64,000 bases of DNA, taken from Lycium barbarum (Eukaryota; Streptophyta; Magnoliopsida; Solanales; Solanaceae). The DNA is taken from positions 52,350,596 through 52,414,595 of the forward strand of contig NC_083339.1 of NCBI RefSeq assembly GCF_019175385.1, in the 5' to 3' direction. The translations under genes and the position numbers were made by a program. Position 1 is the first letter of the stretch. Each line of letters opens with the position of its first letter. Below, piece after piece: positions 34,000 through 44,861 of this stretch. The notes beneath the pieces were generated by a model. That model worked only from the letters and a program-made list of their open reading frames with translations, searched no databases and was not told where the DNA came from.

Positions 34000-36272
34000 A
34001 TGTTTGCTTCTTCATCCCCCAATCGCTCTTCTCAGAATAATACTCTCTCTCATAGACGACGTTCTAGGAAGGCCCCAATATCACTAACAAGCCAAGAAGT
34101 TGATCTTAATTCCTTCATAGCCGACATCCTCCCTGCTGGATTTAAGTATCATGAAGATTTTAGTGTCATCGACCATCATCAATCTGTTGAGGAAATTGAG
34201 TCTTTCATAGTTGCTGATACTATCCCTAAAGTTCGAGAAAACTGTAACTTCACTCCTGAAGTTGAGTTGTTAATTCTGAGGCTTGGATGAACCATTACTT
34301 TAAGGGTTTCTCCATGGTTTACACTTATTCTTTTACGATAGGTTTTAGTCCCCCAATTCCTCAAAGCATTGAAGACTTTTACCGCCGATACTGGGTTTGT
34401 ATGGGTCAGCTGGCTTCTCAAATTTGGCGCCTGGTATACTGTAACCAAATTCTGGTAGACTGGGCCAAAGTTGTATTCTCCCTTGATCCCTTAATGCATT
34501 TGTATGCTTCCAGGGTGTTCCGAGGAGGGTTGGTTCACCTATACCCTTGTGGAAAAAGCTGCTTGGTCAATCTGGAGGATGATTTTGATTGAGGATGGCT
34601 TCATAGGTTTGTGATGATACGGACCTATCACCTTCATCGTTCTGCGCCGAGCCATTTCCGAAGGCATGGAATAGCACTCGTAAGACCTCTACTATTTTTC
34701 CCTTTCTTCTTCCTAAAATACTGTTTCTTCCTTTGCTTAATCCCTCTTTTTGTATGTTATTTTATAACGGTTCCATAGAGCCTGAACTCCTAGTCAGGAT
34801 TTTGGAGTGGGTCATTGCACTGTTGCGTACTACTCCCAACATAACTCGATCTCGGAGAAGCATGACCTCCGATTGGTGGAGGGAAAAAGCCACGGTATGC
34901 TAGATCTATTTAATATGACTTCACACCCCTCCTTTATTCCATTTCTTTCTTATTAATCCTCTCCTTGCAGGTTTTCCTGTGAGACAGACCACTTTCTGGA
35001 GAGTTCCTACTCAAAAACCTACCCTGTCTAATATTATCAATGCTGCTTCTTCCATCCGAAAGTGTAAGCCATAGTATGCATCAACCTCTCCGACAGGAAT
35101 TGGTTCGGGAGTGCGGACCTGACTCCGGCTCATAGAAGTGTGGTGTAAAGTACAACATGATACATAGCCTCCGGTTGGCAGTCTCCAGGACCTTTTGCAT
35201 GATGATTCCAGCAAAGCATCCGGGGAACCAAAGGTTTCTCCCTCTGAATTGTGTCCAGGAAGTCCTACTGCCCCATTTTGCGAACCATCGTAGAGAAGCT
35301 TCATTCTACCGGTTGAAGTTAGAACCTCGGGATCATCTCCTCGTCCAAAACCTCCGGTTATCAGCTTGGAATCCTCACTGGCTCACCAGGCTAATCTGTT
35401 TCTTCAAGTACCTATTTTGTCTTCCTCATAAATTCACTCACAAGTCCCCGGTGTTTCTAGCTGACACTCTTACTTTTCCTCTGTCAGGGTCATGTGGTTG
35501 CAACCTCTACTGCCGAATTTGCACGATCGATTGCTCCCTCCTATGGAGAATTCATGCTCCAAGAAGATAATGATCGTCCAAGAAATGAAATTGAGAGGCT
35601 GTAGGCTGAGATTCGAGATTCAGATTCTTTCCAGCTTCCCTGAGAATGCTCTTGGAATCCTTGCCTGTTGAGGACTTGTCTACACCGAGTCCTCCCATTA
35701 CCACTCGAAAAGGTAATCGCTCTACTCGTAACCCTCATCCTATCTATACTTGTTTGAGCTATCATTGTTTGTCACTAACCCATTCTTCCTTTGTATCATC
35801 ACTATCATCTGTGTCTATTCCTCATAACCCTCATCCTATCCCAACAATGGCCGAACCCGAGACCCCATCAGTAGTCCCTACATCAACCGGGTTGGATCCT
35901 GAATCTTACTGGTGCTACTAGTGTGAGACAAGTGTCCCTTTCGAAACCCTACCCGATCTTCCCAATGATGTCATTTGCAACAACTTCAAGTGTGGCTTCG
36001 TTGAGTCCGGACCCTCACGCGCCGATAAGCAGATCGATGATGACACCACTCTCATCAATCAGTTCATCTAAGTTCTAAAGCTCATCATTGAAGCCGCGGG
36101 CGAAAACCATATGCCACCTCCCCCTCCTTCTAAGCATGATGACGATTACCTCCTTGTTAAACTCGACGGTTGGGGCAACGACAATGATGACGATGAAGAC
36201 GAGGATAATGAAGTCGAGGTTAGAGATGACGATGAAGATAATGATGGTAAGTCAATAGTGGTGGAGGTGTAG
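34000..36272 (+). pseudogene. Antisense accessory gene C of a Tat-like element (Transposase_28-like), frameshifted
   Basis: ATG at 34000 (MFASSSPNRSSQN). The N-terminal half has FIADILPAGFKYHEDFSVI and DTIPKVRENCNF. A frameshift near 34285 moves the rest of the domain (FSMVYTYSFTIGF, IEDFYRRYWVCMGQ, LYASRVFRGGLVHLY, NLEDDFD) to another frame. Likely introns follow: a GTAAGA donor after 34680, a GTATGC donor near 34895, and a CCTTGCAG acceptor near 34970. The C-terminus is very acidic (about 36180-36250, long Asp/Glu runs), and the stop is at 36270-36272. The copia-derived inverted repeat begins immediately after the stop. Gene C is the most complete at its C-terminal end. Gene A ends in a coiled coil instead, so the C-terminal parts differ within the family. 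Function is unknown; a regulatory accessory role is inference. Confidence 0.7.
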
Positions 36273-36400
36273 CTGAGGAAGATAGAGTTGTATGAGGTGA
36301 TGTGGAAGGGTAGACTACGGCGGGATCCCCAAAAGATAGAACTGGTAGGACCTTACAAATGTCTAACTGTTCAGCAGAAGAGGATGTAATGTAGGGCTGA

Positions 36401-39400
36401 TGTCACGACCCGTCTAGGGGCCGTGACGAGTACCCGATACTTGTACCGAGCACCCCTTGTCTATCGTTTTACCTTTACCTCTTAGCAAGCCATGTAAACA
36501 GAGCCATTTTTTTTTTGAACATTAACATTAGCGGCGTCATTCTGAACATAGACTAATAAACTTCGTTATCACTTATACATCAACATTAGCATGCCAAAAC
36601 ACCATATATCTAACTGTACTTAACTGACTGTACATAACTGTCTACGAGCCTCTAGACGTAGTACACTTATACATAGAAAGGGCCGGGTGCTGCCGTGCCC
36701 GAATATACATACACAAAATAGTACCGCAGAAGTGAGGCTCCGGAACAACTGGAGCGCTGTAAACACTGCTGGTAAGGCTCCTAAGGATCAAATCCGCCTA
36801 TCTGCTGACCTGCGCGGCATGAAACGCAGCGTCCACAAGAAGGGACGTCAGTACGAATAGTGTACCGAGTATGTAAGGCATGAAAGATAACACTAGCAGT
36901 AACATAATGTATAATTAATAATGTCATGGAGTCATAGAATATAGAAGATAGAACATATCTCATGCCATATATTATCATCTCGTATTATATCTTATCTTGT
37001 CTTGTCGTAGTATATCACGTCATAGTATATCGTGTCGTAGAGTGTCAGGCTATAGTATATCATAACATAGTACCTCATATCGTAGCATGGCATGTTATAG
37101 CATGTCGTGTCATAGCATAGCGTGTCATAGCATGTCTTACCATAGCATAGCATATCATAGCGTATCATAGCATAGCATAGCTTGTCATATCATGTCCTGT
37201 CGTAGCAGATCATAGCATATCATGTCATAGTATAGCTTACCATAGCATATCTTATCATAGCATGTCTGGTCATGACATGGTAGGTCATATCATAGCGCCG
37301 AACAATGCCGGCTCACCCACATAGCGCCGATATACACCGGCTCACCCATATATCCCGCGTCCGGGCACCCCGCGTCCGGGATGATAAGCCAGCTGATCAG
37401 GTAGCAATGAAACATGTTTCCCTTCCCAATCCCCCATGTATCCTTTCCCCCCAACCCAGGTTCATATACATAGCTTGCTTACATATACATGTCTTATATA
37501 CATTTACTTATCTTATATACATATATATCTTTTATATACTTATACATATCTTATATACATATACATGTTTTTTATATATATATACATGTCTTATATACAT
37601 AGACATGTTTTCTATATGTATATATCCTATAAGCACACAAGGGAGCCCAAAGAAAAATCATATAGCCATCGGAGCGGCGTAAGGCCGGTGACCTCCGATT
37701 ACATTATGGAATACTCGTGATCGCTCTTGTCTCACCTCGAAGGGACGAATATTTTGAGGTGAGATGGTCAATGGAGAATAGTATTAAAGTAAACGTAGAA
37801 TGAAATTGTGGGCATCATAGATGACAGTTCATAGACTTTGAAATCTTTAGAAAATAAAGGCATAGCTAGGGAATATAAATAAGATTCAAAAATTAATTTA
37901 TCATTTTCATATTTACATAAGATACTTAGCTTAGTTATCTTGGTCATAGAGTCGTTCCGGTAGTGCGTATCATAGGAATATCCTCTTATGTAATGTCATT
38001 GTTATCATTCTCGTCATGGAACGGTCCTCGTTGGAGGAGTCATAGTACTTATCATTTGGTAACGAACTCGGGATCAAAAGTTCCCTTTGGATTCACTTCT
38101 AATTAGTCAAGCAACACTGTAAGGAAAAATCCGAGAGTAGCGGGCCCATCTCGGGCCGGATGGGGTGGCGTATGTTATTTACATATATTACGTGTCATGT
38201 CATTACTTGTGAGGGTTCTAGGGTAATCGGGTCCCACTCGTGCAAGTTCTAAGGGTTTAAGAGGTCTTTCCATCATTTGCACACTTTCTAGTTCAATTCT
38301 ATTGAACAAAAAGTGGAAAACTTTAGGTGCGGATTCCGGGGGCTAGGGTTGTCCCCGAGGCTCGTACCCGACTTATTACATCTAAGACATGCCATAGAAA
38401 GAAGAGTGAAGCCTTACATACCTCTTTCCGCTCCTTTTGCTATTCCAAATTCACGTCGCAATCTCGTCAAAATCTGCAAATTGGTCATGTTTACCAAAAC
38501 TCTTATTAGGGCACTTAGAGTTAGAATCTTAAGGAAACATTTGGCTACCGAAATTTCGGCAGCACTTCCCCTATAAATACTCCATCCCACCAAGTTCAAC
38601 TTGGCTAATTTCAATCAACAACAATCCCGGGAATTCAAACCCGGCCAAAATATCAACCACAATTCCAACAACAACAATACTAACAACTTCCATATTCAAT
38701 CAACTTACTACTTCTTCCAAAAACTTTCTAACTTTAATGAAAACAATAACAACCTCATAATCTATATTCCAACAACATCATACTAACCACATTACCTTCC
38801 ATGCATGCAAGAACATTACATTCAATTTACACAACTTCTAAAACAAACCTCCACCTACTTCAACTTCACTAAGGTTCCTAGACATTCATTAGCAACATAG
38901 AGTCCACAACATAACAACAAACAAAATACTAAATAAAATGGACTCATTCTCTTCCATTTTTTCACCATAACCACACGGCCAACACCAACATACACACTAC
39001 AACTTCTCAAAATTCATTCAACTTCCATTTTCCACATATCATTCACAACAATAACAACCAAACACTAATTAAAATAATTGAAGCATGACTCCTACACATA
39101 TATACATACACACGGCCATGTACTATATTTCTCTCCTTCATGAATTTCATCCATTTTAGCATACTACAACACATATAAACCATATATAACACATAAAACA
39201 AGATCAAAACTCACCTTTCTTCTTCAACTTCTCACTTGACTACAACTTGACAACTTGTATGATTTTGAATTTTTCTTGCTCCAACAACAACTCCACCTTG
39301 TTAATCACCCTTTACTTGGTAGAAAATGATTTTTGAAGAATTTTTATCAATTTTCTTGTTGCTTTTTGATCTTGGCCGAAATGGCCTTCAAGTTTTTCTC

Positions 39401-39959
39401 CTTCTTTTCTTGTTCTTACTTTCTTGAAAATTCTAGAGAGTTTGATGAAAAAGATGACTTGGTCATCTCTTTATTTACTCATTAACCTTGATGTGGGCTT
39501 AAGCCCACACCAAATGGACGGCCAAACAAGGCCCAAACCTTAGCCCACTTATTTTTTTTGATTTTTTTGGGCCAACTCGGTTTGGTCCCGAGTTGGGCCT
39601 AGCCCACTGACCTTTCGACCTTAAAACGTCCATATCTCCTTGTACCGACGTCACCTGGGGACCCATGACCTATGGTTGGAAAGCTAATTCAATTATCTAC
39701 AACTTCTATTTCTTGGTACTTTTCCAAATTCCAAACTTATAATACCGTGTTTGCCCCTTGAAGTCAGATCACCCGAAAACGTTTTCTTAAAATATTCGTT
39801 TGGAGGACTTCCACTTTGATTTGGCCCAAGGGTCCTTCTTGAGTTGTGTTTAACTTCTCATATGTGATTCATATGAATTTTCAGATGTCCCAAAAAAATC
39901 TCGATGTGTGGGTCCCACCTCAGCAATTAATCTGACGTTCAAAAATACGGGATATAACA
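36401..39959 (-). mobile_element. Solo LTR (minus orientation), perfect TSD GCTGA
   Basis: A 3559-bp unit on the plus strand, TGTCACGACCCGTC to ACGGGATATAACA, flanked by GCTGA at 36396-36400 and 39960-39964. It is a close relative of 14542-18077. It has the mini-ORF block at 38545-38565 (GTG first codon), a predicted intron at 36810-38421, and an array of 'catagcatatcatgtc'-like words at 36960-37290. Confidence 0.94.
36810..38421 (-). other. Predicted intron inside the minus-strand solo LTR
   Basis: Minus strand: donor AGAG|GTATGTAAGGC; TACTGAC branch site (plus 36847-36853); acceptor GCCGCGCAG|GTC, 38 nt from the branch A. Confidence 0.5.
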
Positions 39960-39964
39960 GCTGA

Positions 39965-40236
39965 CCTTCAAAGAAAGTAACATCAGCGGACCTAAGGTAT
40001 CGCTGGAGGTCAGGTGAGAAACATCGATATCCCTTCTATACCCTTGAATAACCAAAGACACATTTAAGAGCACGAGGAGCAAATTTGTCTTTTCTTAGAG
40101 TGAGAAAGGGGACAAAGCATGTGCTCCCAAAAACTCGTGGTGGAAGAGCAAATAGGGTTGACTGGGGAAACAAAATGGGGTCACAGAGAGAAAAAATAGG
40201 CATACTGTTGAGACTGCACGCACCCTTCTCATACAA
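39965..40236 (-). pseudogene. Ty1/copia integrase C-terminal fragment (left arm)
   Basis: On the minus strand it contains LPPRVFGSTCF and RKDKFAPRALKCVF followed by GYSRV, the well-known segment after the copia integrase core. It continues in a degraded form across the nested LTR into 36400-36273 (SADVTFFE-like region at the junction). No start, catalytic residues or LTR are present. Confidence 0.8.
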
Positions 40237-40245
40237 GCAAATGTT

Positions 40246-40685
40246 CCATTGTGTTTTTAGGGGATGCAGTGCTCACCGCTTGTTATCTAATTACTTGTAT
40301 GTCTTTATCTGCTATTCAAAATCAGGTTCCGCACTTTATTTTGTTTCCCCAGTCAACCCTATTTTCTCTTCCACCACGGGTCTTTGGGAGCACATGATTT
40401 GTCCACATTCTCACACTAGGAAAAGACAAATTGGCACATCGTGCTCTTAAATGTCTCTTTATCGGTTAGTCTAGGGTATAGAAGGGATATTGATGTTTCT
40501 TACCTGACCTCCAGCGATACCTTATGTCCGCTGATGTTACTTTATTTGAAGGTCAGCCCTACTTTACATCCCCTTCTGCTGAACAGTAAGACATTTATGA
40601 GGTCCTACAAGTTCCATCTTTTGGGTGTCCCGCCTTAATCTACCCTTCCACATCACCTCCTATAGCTCCATCTTCCTCAGTCTCT
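40246..40685 (+). pseudogene. Ty1/copia integrase C-terminal fragment (right arm)
   Basis: Plus-strand copy of the same region. It reads through an ACYLI-like segment, then FSLPPRVFGST, GKDKLAHRALKCLF and SADVTLFEGQPYF, with several stops and frameshifts. It extends slightly further upstream than the left arm. Opposite orientation to 39965-40236. Confidence 0.75.
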
Positions 40686-40686
40686 G

Positions 40687-40972
40687 ACTCCTGCCAGTAG
40701 ATCCAACCGGCAATCCGAACTGATCATCTTCCACTCGAATTTTTTATTCATACCTATTATGTACATCCGTCCATGTTGTAGCGGGAACTTCCAATAGGAT
40801 TTCTTTTAATTTCAATGAGGCGCTCGAGCTTTTTGGGTTTGATCCCTTGGAAAATGCCTCTGCTGCCCATTCATTCGGGACGATCGACAATAGCATCTGT
40901 TCCTTTCGGAACCTTATAACAAACTCACAAAGCAACTTAGCATTGCCCTGTGATAGGATCCTAATTGGAAGC
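40687..40972 (-). pseudogene. Tat-like gag fragment
   Basis: Minus-strand coding for LLCEFV-type residues, RFRKEQMLL, VPNEWAAEAFSKGSNPKSS and ATTWTDVHNRYE, then a stop and KIRVEDDQFG. This matches the gag of Tat-lineage gypsy elements as I remember it. Strand and position fit the 5' part of Tat-like element C, whose 3' LTR is at 32968-33625. Protease, RT and integrase are missing between them. Confidence 0.6.
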
Positions 40973-41340
40973 CTTAGAAATCAAAAACAAAAACAAATTG
41001 AAAATTGAAAATAAAGAGAATTGGGGATGAAAAAATTAGAGATAGAAGTGTGACCCAATGAATAATGAATCGATGAGCGAATTTGGGTATACTAAACCCA
41101 AACTCTCTCAATTTGATTCAACCCTAAGAACCACCACTATTGGAAATCAATATAGAGAAGCAAATTTGAATCCACAAAGGTTCAACTCCCAAATGAAATC
41201 AATGGATAAAGGTCTGCAATTCCAACAAAGGATTAACACAATTAAAGCTATGATAACTAAGTTTAACAATCTATCAATCAATAGTTTTCATCAATATTCA
41301 AGGTTCGCATAAAATGAAAGACTAAGGCATTCATTTAAAC
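40973..41340. other. Unassigned AT-rich sequence
   Basis: Boundary between Tat-like element C and the next gypsy element. Possibly part of the latter's 3' LTR, but I could not find its second copy. Confidence 0.3.
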
Positions 41341-41834
41341 TAGGCCTATTACAACAATGGCCCTAAAGTGGTACTTTGCGAAATTAACCCCACATGAGGC
41401 CTTCAATACTCCACACGCCTAATAATTGCAATTATAGCCTCAATTTTCACCCTTAGCCTTGAATTGTATTCCTAGCCATGAGTTGCAACCTTTAGCCATG
41501 AATTGCACTCCTAGCCCTCTTTGCGCTCCTAGTTAGCCACTTTGTGTAGTAGCCTCCTCCCTTATGGTTTCCTCTCCAATCTTCTCCCAAGTTATCATCC
41601 AAACGTCATATGCTCTCTTATGTGGGTCCACAAGAGGGTCCAACATTTCTTTTAGTATCCACATGCCTTGGATGTAAGTCCTTGAGAGATTTGTGCCATT
41701 TGTGCTATTTTAGATCATATCATCCTCTCCTTCTTGAAAAGGATTCGTCCTCAAATCCGTACCTTGCAAAATAATAGGGAAGACAAAAACCAACATGGAC
41801 CTCATAACACGAGGGTTAGTACATAAGATAAAAA
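41341..41834 (-). pseudogene. 3' end of the gag-protease gypsy element (C-terminus and downstream region)
   Basis: Just left of the nested Tekay element, the minus strand reads RTNPFQEGEDDMI-stop (stop at 41710-41712). I associate that C-terminus with plant gypsy polyproteins. A non-coding 3' region follows. It aligns in orientation and context with 51373-52294 and 58058-60627 as parts of one interrupted element. Confidence 0.55.
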
Positions 41835-42117
41835 TGTCACGACCCTACTAGGGGCCATGACGGATACCCGGGGCTAACCCCCGAGCACCACTCATTCTGT
41901 TACTCATTCTACACTTCTTTACTATTCATGTGCTCATAATCATAGGACAACCATTTTTCATTTGGAAACATAAATACCTTAATATACATAAGCCCTTCGG
42001 CTATCAAAATGATATATATACATTAGGGACGTCGTGAGACCATACTACCCACACATGCGTATCTACGAGCCTCTACTAGAGTACAAGACATATGGACGGG
42101 ACAAGACCCCGTCGTGC

Positions 42118-42159
<42 letters not shown>

Positions 42160-42251
42160 AAAGAATAAACCAAATAGCACCTCCGGAGTAATGGAGTGCT
42201 CCTGTAAATCTGCTGATAACTTCTACGAGTCTGGATCACCTTCCTGTCTAC

Positions 42252-43200
42252 CTGTGGGCATGAACACATCGTCCAAACAAAACGGACGTCAGTACGAACA
42301 TTGTACTGAGTATGTAAGGCATGAATGAAATGAACATGATAGAAAAATCATAAGTCATAAGGTGAAGATACAACCTGCGTAACTTTTAAGGGTGGATACT
42401 TTTCATACATATATCATATATATAATCATAGTACATGTATCATCATAGCACATACATCATCGTATCATCTAAATCATCATCTTTAACCCGCGTCCGGGTA
42501 ACTATCATATGCCGCCCACTAGTAGTGATCATGCCCGACCCTCTAGGCTCGGTGTAAACATAGAAGCCCGCCTTAGCGGTGACATGCCTGGCCATTTAGG
42601 AACGGTGGCATCGTATGCAGCCCGCCTTCGCGGTGACATGCCTGGCCATTTAGGAACGGTGGCATCGTATGCAGCCCGCCTTCGCGGTGACATGCCCGGC
42701 CAACTAGGCACGGTGGAATCGTATCGTCATATAATCAATCATAAACTCATCATAATTACTAATCTCATAGGCATATCATAATCTTATCATAACTTAACAT
42801 CATCATACATTCATCATTAATCCTACATTAGAACTTGGAGGTAACCATGGCTATGTCGAGGTGACATAAGGTCGTGAACCTCCGACTACGTTATGGAGTG
42901 ATCATAATCGTCATGTCTCACCTTGGAGGGACTAGCATTTTAAGGTGAGTGTACACAAGGAAAATCATCAATGAAATTATACTTAGAATCATTAGCTTCA
43001 TGACATCTTATATTACTCTAGGATTCTTCATACTCATATTCATATTCATCATCATTATCATGCTCGCATCGTATCTCCTTTCTTTATCATGTGCGTAGGT
43101 GGCTTTTTATAGTCATGGACTCATAATTTCCATCATTTAGGAAGATTGTGAAAAATTAGGAAGATTCATGCCTTAGAAGGAAAGGATTGGCCTTACATAC
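42252..43200 (-). other. Predicted intron inside the Tekay 3' LTR
   Basis: Minus strand: donor AGAG|GTATGTAAGG; TACTGAC branch site (plus 42288-42294); acceptor ATGCCCACAG|GTAG, 37 nt from the branch A. The matching donor exists in the 5' LTR at 50039, but its acceptor was deleted. Confidence 0.5.
42550..42725 (-). repeat. 54-bp tandem repeat in the Tekay LTR
   Basis: Three units containing 'cccgccttcgcggtgacatg' and 'ggccatttaggaacggtgg'. Two are nearly identical. They create an open frame of repeated peptides that I do not regard as a gene. Confidence 0.9.
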
Positions 43201-43317
43201 CTCTTTCGTTTAGCTATTCTATCATTTGATCATTCTTCTTCGTTGCTCCCGTTTCTACCTTCAAGAAAGTTCATACTCATATTAGATAATCGATAACATA
43301 AGCGCGTTTGAACTAAG

Positions 43318-43338
43318 CTAGAGAAATTTGAGCAGCAT
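43318..43338 (-). other. Conserved LTR mini-ORF (MLLKFL-stop)
   Basis: ATG CTG CTC AAA TTT CTC TAG on the minus strand. An identical copy lies in the 5' LTR at 50157-50177. Confidence 0.45.
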
Positions 43339-44659
43339 CTGCTTTGTTTCTACTACTTTCTCCATATCATATATCAACTCCAAAACGTCAATAATAACAT
43401 TCTTAATATCATCATCAATAAATTTTGTCAAATTCATCATTATCCAACCCCCACAATTTTCCCCTCAAGGTCCTCCATAATCATGATCACAATACAACTT
43501 TACATTCGTTCTCATCTAATGTTTCTATAATGCTCTTAACATCATTCATAACGTAATTACACTCACAACATATCAGTATTCGTGATTCACCCCAAACTAC
43601 TACTAAAAAATGGCACTATTCCCACATTCATGACCCATTTTCTATCTCCTTCTACAATCCAAGTGTTTCAGCTTTTCAATACCTTAAATAACATATAAAT
43701 ACCATAAAACTTACCTTAGATAGTGTGGGAATGAACTTTAAGTGGAAATACTTCACTTGAGCAAAACCCTAGTTCCAATTCTGATGAAATTTCTTGCCTT
43801 AGATGAACCCTAGTGAGTTTCTTGCACTTGTTTCTCTTGATTTGATGAAGTTGATCATTGATTCCACTTGGATTCTTGTATATGAGGAGTTTGGAAAGTT
43901 CTAGAGAGCTCTTGAGTCATGCAGAGAGAAAATGAAATGAGTTTAATGAACTTGGGATATTCTTTTATAAATTAAAAACCTGTCCCGACGTCATTATACG
44001 GACACTTATACGGTCCGTATAAACTTATACGGTCCGTATAAGTGACCGTAAAGTCGGTTCAACAACCATCCCTTTCTGTGTCAATTATACGGCACGTTAT
44101 ACGGTCCGTATAATTTTATATGGTTCGTATAAGTGACCGTGAAATCACCCCATCAACAACTCATTTTGTGACCATTATACGGCACATTATACAGTCCGTA
44201 TAATTTTATACGATCCATATAAGTGACCGTATAATCCCATCTGTGAGGGACCTTCACTGTGACGATTCTGCGGACCATTATACAGACCGTATAATATTAT
44301 ACGGACTGTATAATCAGTCGTATAATCTACCTTTTCTCCGATTTTGTTCTCGTCACTTCGTTTGACCTCAAATCCTTAGGGAACCTTCTTGATACTTGTT
44401 TAACACCTCGTTAACAATCTAAGGGACATTTTAACTCTTCTCTAAAACATCATCAAGCTATCATTAATTCGATACTCGTAAATCGACACACAACATGTAC
44501 CTTGTTTTCCTTAACAACTTTTGTCTCCTACCTCCCATGTCTTTGAAATCCCATTTAGAACCATCAATTGTTATTTCTTACTTATCGAAACATCGTATAC
44601 GTCGTGCCCTTTATTAGTCTACTCACTGTACGTTAACAAAAAATTTCCGGGGTGTAACA

Positions 44660-44673
44660 TTCTCCCCCCTTTT
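44660..44673 (-). other. Polypurine tract of the Tekay element
   Basis: AAAAGGGGGGAGAA on the minus strand, directly before the LTR start TGTTACACC. Confidence 0.9.
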
Positions 44674-44861
44674 GGAACATTCATCCTCAAATGTTAAGCA
44701 CTCGGGAATTCTACGAAAATTTCGCCATAGTTTCCCCTATAATATGGAAATACCATCCTGTCACAACAGCCCATAATAACATTTCCTCACAGGGCTACAA
44801 CACAATAGCAGTATAAGTTGGCCACACACGACCCATATGCATAAAAGAAAACATTCATACC

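Larger units (their letters stand above)
36273..40685. repeat. Head-to-head inverted duplication of a copia segment, split by a solo LTR
   Basis: The left arm (36273-36400 plus 39965 to about 40177) and the right arm (about 40337-40685) are imperfect inverted copies. For example 'aggtgatgtggaagggtag' on the left pairs with 'ctacccttccacatcacct' on the right. About 160 bp separate the arms. Without the nested LTR each arm is about 340 bp. Confidence 0.8.
41835..44659 (-). mobile_element. 3' LTR of the Tekay element
   Basis: 2825 bp. It has a palindrome array (ACGGTCCGTATAA type) at 43990-44335, a TATA box on the minus strand at 43963-43969, and the mini-ORF at 43318-43338 (MLLKFL-stop). It also has a predicted minus-strand intron at 42252-43200, a (TA)n tract at 42121-42156 and three 54-bp repeats at 42550-42725. 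Confidence 0.88.

Noticed and set aside
42509..42781. ORF with repeated ARLRGDMPGHLGTVASYA peptides
   Set aside because: A product of the 54-bp tandem repeat within the Tekay LTR and open by virtue of the unit length; no sign of a real gene.
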